NCBI RefSeq assembly: GCF_028010285.1
Contig: NZ_CP116304.1
Coordinates: 4,232,501-4,296,500, forward strand
Reading direction: 5' to 3'
Source: Pseudomonas sp. Q1-7
GTDB lineage: Bacteria > Pseudomonadota > Gammaproteobacteria > Pseudomonadales > Pseudomonadaceae
Length of the DNA stretch: 64,000 bases
This document shows positions 62,291 to 64,000 of this stretch, piece after piece. The notes below the pieces were generated by a model. It was not told where the DNA came from, made no database searches, and was given only the letters and a program-made list of their open reading frames with translations. The position numbers were made by a program, and so were the translations under genes. The first letter of the stretch is position 1, and the number at the start of each line of letters is the position of its first letter.

Positions 62291-63202
62291 GTGAACTTTG
62301 ATGGCATCTTTACCCCGGCAATCACTCCCCTGACCGCAGAGGGAGCCATCGATAAATCCGCCTTTGCCAACGTGCTCGAGTACCTGATCGAGTCGAAGGT
62401 CCACGGCATCGTCATTGGTGGCTCCACGGGCGAGTATTACGCCCATACCACCGAGGAACGCTTCGCGCTCGCCGCACAGGCCAAGGACGTCATCAATGGC
62501 CGCCTACCCCTGGTGGTGGGTACCGGCGCCATCCGCACCGAGGAGTCAGTCGCTTACGCCGAACACGCCAGGACCATCAAGGCCGACGCCATCCTCGTCG
62601 GCTCGCCGCCCTACGCGCTGCCCACCCAGAAGGAAATCGCCACCCACGTCCTCGCCGTCGATCGTGCCGCCGGCCTGCCAATCATGCTGTACAACTACCC
62701 CGCCCGCATGGGTGTCGGCATGGGCGACGAGTTCTTCGCCGAAGTGGCCGGCTGCAAAAACATCGTTGCCATCAAGGAAAGCTCGGGCGACACCGCCCGC
62801 CTGCATCGCCTGGCGGTACAACACCCGGAAATCGCCCTGTCCTGCGGCTGGGACGACCTGGCCCTGGAGTTCTTCGCCTGGGGCGCCCGCAGCTGGGTCT
62901 GCGCTGGCTCCAACTTCATCCCCCGCGAGCATGTCGCCCTGTACGAGGCCTGCGTGCTGGAGAAGGACTTCGATAAGGGACGCCGCATCATGGCGGAGAT
63001 GATGCCGCTGATGGACTTCCTCGAAAGCGGCAAGTTCGTCCAGTCCATCAAGCAGGGTTGCGAGCTGAGTGGCCTGCGCGCCGGCGGCGTGCGCGCACCG
63101 ATGCAACCGCTGGAGGGCGAGGAGAAGGAGGCGCTGCAGAGCGTCCTCACCACCCTGAAGCACAACATCGCGAAAATCACCGAGGGTTCCAACCATGGCT
63201 GA
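62291..63202 (+). CDS. DapA-family (dihydrodipicolinate synthase-like) lyase or deaminase
   Basis: A 303-residue TIM-barrel class-I aldolase. It has GGSTGEYYAHT (the family GTTGE loop altered to GSTGE), the catalytic Tyr with Arg in MLYNYPARMGVG and the Schiff-base Lys in IVAIKESSGD. True DapA is excluded as an essential-pathway copy by the catabolic setting. Relatives act as 2-keto-3-deoxy-sugar acid aldolases or dehydratases, N-acetylneuraminate lyase, or pyrroline-hydroxy-carboxylate deaminase in hydroxyproline breakdown. The start is GTG with a TGGAG ribosome site. It overlaps the next gene by 8 bp. Confidence 0.83.
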   Translation: MNFDGIFTPAITPLTAEGAIDKSAFANVLEYLIESKVHGIVIGGSTGEYYAHTTEERFALAAQAKDVINGRLPLVVGTGAIRTEESVAYAEHARTIKADAILVGSPPYALPTQKEIATHVLAVDRAAGLPIMLYNYPARMGVGMGDEFFAEVAGCKNIVAIKESSGDTARLHRLAVQHPEIALSCGWDDLALEFFAWGARSWVCAGSNFIPREHVALYEACVLEKDFDKGRRIMAEMMPLMDFLESGKFVQSIKQGCELSGLRAGGVRAPMQPLEGEEKEALQSVLTTLKHNIAKITEGSNHG

Positions 63203-64000
63203 ATTGCTGAGCAAACAGGACTACGTGGCCATTGCCGCGAAGATGAACTTCCCTACCCAGGCGTTCATTGACGGAGGTTTCCGCGATTCGCAGTCGGGCA
63301 AGACCTTCACCTCCACCAACCCGGCAACCGGGGAAGTGCTGGCTGAGATCGCCGCCTGCGATGCCACCGACGTGGATATCGCCGTGGCCAATGCGCGCCA
63401 GGCGTTCGACGATGGTCGCTGGCACAAGCGCTCCCCTGCAGAGCGCAAATCGGTGCTGCTGCGCTTCGCCCAACTCCTCGAAGACAATGCCCATGAACTG
63501 GCGGTAATGGAGAGCCTGGACAGCGGCAAACCAGTCCGCGAATGCCAGACCATCGACGTTCCCGAGACCATCCACACCCTGCGCTGGCACGCCGAACTGA
63601 TCGACAAAATCTACGACAGCACGGCTCCCGTCGGCGGCGCCGTGACCCTGGTGGTCCGCGAGGCAATCGGCGTAGTAGGCCTGGTGCTGCCGTGGAACTT
63701 CCCGCTGCTGATGCTGGCCTGGAAGATCGGTCCTTCGCTGGCTGCGGGCTGCTCCATCGTGGTCAAGCCGGCCAAGGAGACTACCCTCACCGCCCTGCGC
63801 GTTGCCGAACTCGCCCATGAGGCCGGTGTACCGGCCGGCGTGTTCAATGTGGTACCGGGCGGCGGCAAGGACGCAGGCGAACCCATCGGTCGCCATCCTG
63901 ACGTGGCCATGGTGAGCTTCACCGGCTCCACCGACACCGGCCGCCTGTTCCTCAAGTACGCCGCGGAGTCCAACCTCAAGCGCGTGGTCCTGGAGTGCGG
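63195..64000 (+). CDS. NAD(P)-dependent aldehyde dehydrogenase (PuuC/KauB-like; partial, C-terminus off window)
   Basis: An aldehyde dehydrogenase open to the right edge; 268 residues visible. It has the FIDGGFRDSQSGKTF start, the VVGLVLPWNFPLLMLAWKIG cofactor segment, VVKPAKETTLTAL, the VSFTGSTDTGRLF dinucleotide loop and ends within VVLECG at the general-base Glu, so the catalytic Cys lies outside. Sequence is nearest to gamma-glutamyl-aminobutyraldehyde/betaine-type dehydrogenases. Following an amine oxidoreductase, it would oxidise the aldehyde released by that enzyme or by the lyase. Its ATG overlaps the lyase gene end. Confidence 0.88.
   Translation, partial: MAELLSKQDYVAIAAKMNFPTQAFIDGGFRDSQSGKTFTSTNPATGEVLAEIAACDATDVDIAVANARQAFDDGRWHKRSPAERKSVLLRFAQLLEDNAHELAVMESLDSGKPVRECQTIDVPETIHTLRWHAELIDKIYDSTAPVGGAVTLVVREAIGVVGLVLPWNFPLLMLAWKIGPSLAAGCSIVVKPAKETTLTALRVAELAHEAGVPAGVFNVVPGGGKDAGEPIGRHPDVAMVSFTGSTDTGRLFLKYAAESNLKRVVLEC

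Noticed and set aside
1-64000. CRISPR arrays, tRNA/rRNA genes, prophage or integrase-linked islands
   Set aside because: No evenly spaced repeats, no tRNA-like cloverleaf or rRNA segment, and no integrase, transposase or phage structural gene was recognised. The only mobile element found is the 165-bp MITE.

Overview
The window is GC-rich chromosomal DNA of a pseudomonad. The evidence is Pseudomonas-type gene families (OprD porin, PaaH/GcdH-type enzymes, a betaine transporter with a GlxA-type AraC regulator) and a short intergenic repeat of the GTAGGAGCGAGC type near 5218. No rRNA, tRNA, CRISPR array, phage or complete insertion sequence was found. Most of the window is catabolic accessory content, and it holds two unusually complete pathways.

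Region 1 (1-12322) reads as a full N-methylglutamate pathway for methylamine. On the minus strand are gamma-glutamylmethylamide synthetase (gmaS) and the three-subunit N-methylglutamate synthase (mgsABC; mgsC runs off the left edge). On the plus strand are an XRE-cupin regulator and a tightly overlapping operon purU-folD-mgdABCD, the four-subunit N-methylglutamate dehydrogenase plus the tetrahydrofolate enzymes that take its one-carbon product to formate. The two divergent units share a near-identical promoter motif. A broken IclR-type regulator gene follows.

Region 2 (13460-18430) is a three-gene envelope module of unknown function: an OmpA-domain lipoprotein, a multi-pass membrane protein and an exported VWA-like protein. 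Its original terminator has been split by a 165-bp IS4-like MITE with an 11-bp target duplication. A chemoreceptor gene follows.

Region 3 (20144-42779) is a divergent gene set predicted to take cyclohexanecarboxylate to central metabolism. Rightward: aliA-badH-badI-aliB-badR, a LivGFKHM-type ABC transporter, an OprD porin, a nitroreductase and a TetR regulator. Leftward: badK, a hydratase, pimCD-like acyl-CoA dehydrogenases, a dedicated ETF, 3-hydroxyacyl-CoA dehydrogenase, thiolase and glutaryl-CoA dehydrogenase, enough to take pimeloyl-CoA through to acetyl-CoA. One palindrome overlaps both divergent -35 boxes, and a near copy precedes oprD.

Region 4 (43092-49215) has a small Cys-rich exported protein, a nitrilase-family hydrolase with an NCS1 permease and divergent LysR regulator, a flavin amine oxidase whose motif order is circularly permuted, and a solute-binding-like protein.

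Region 5 (49506-64000) looks devoted to quaternary-ammonium or amine compounds: a ProXWV-type transporter in one operon with an MmgE/PrpD protein and an AraC/GlxA-type regulator; a Rieske oxygenase without its reductase and an EamA exporter; a LysR regulator; and an operon of FAD amine oxidoreductase, MFS transporter, DapA-family lyase and aldehyde dehydrogenase (cut by the right edge). The substrate of this last operon cannot be read from the sequence.
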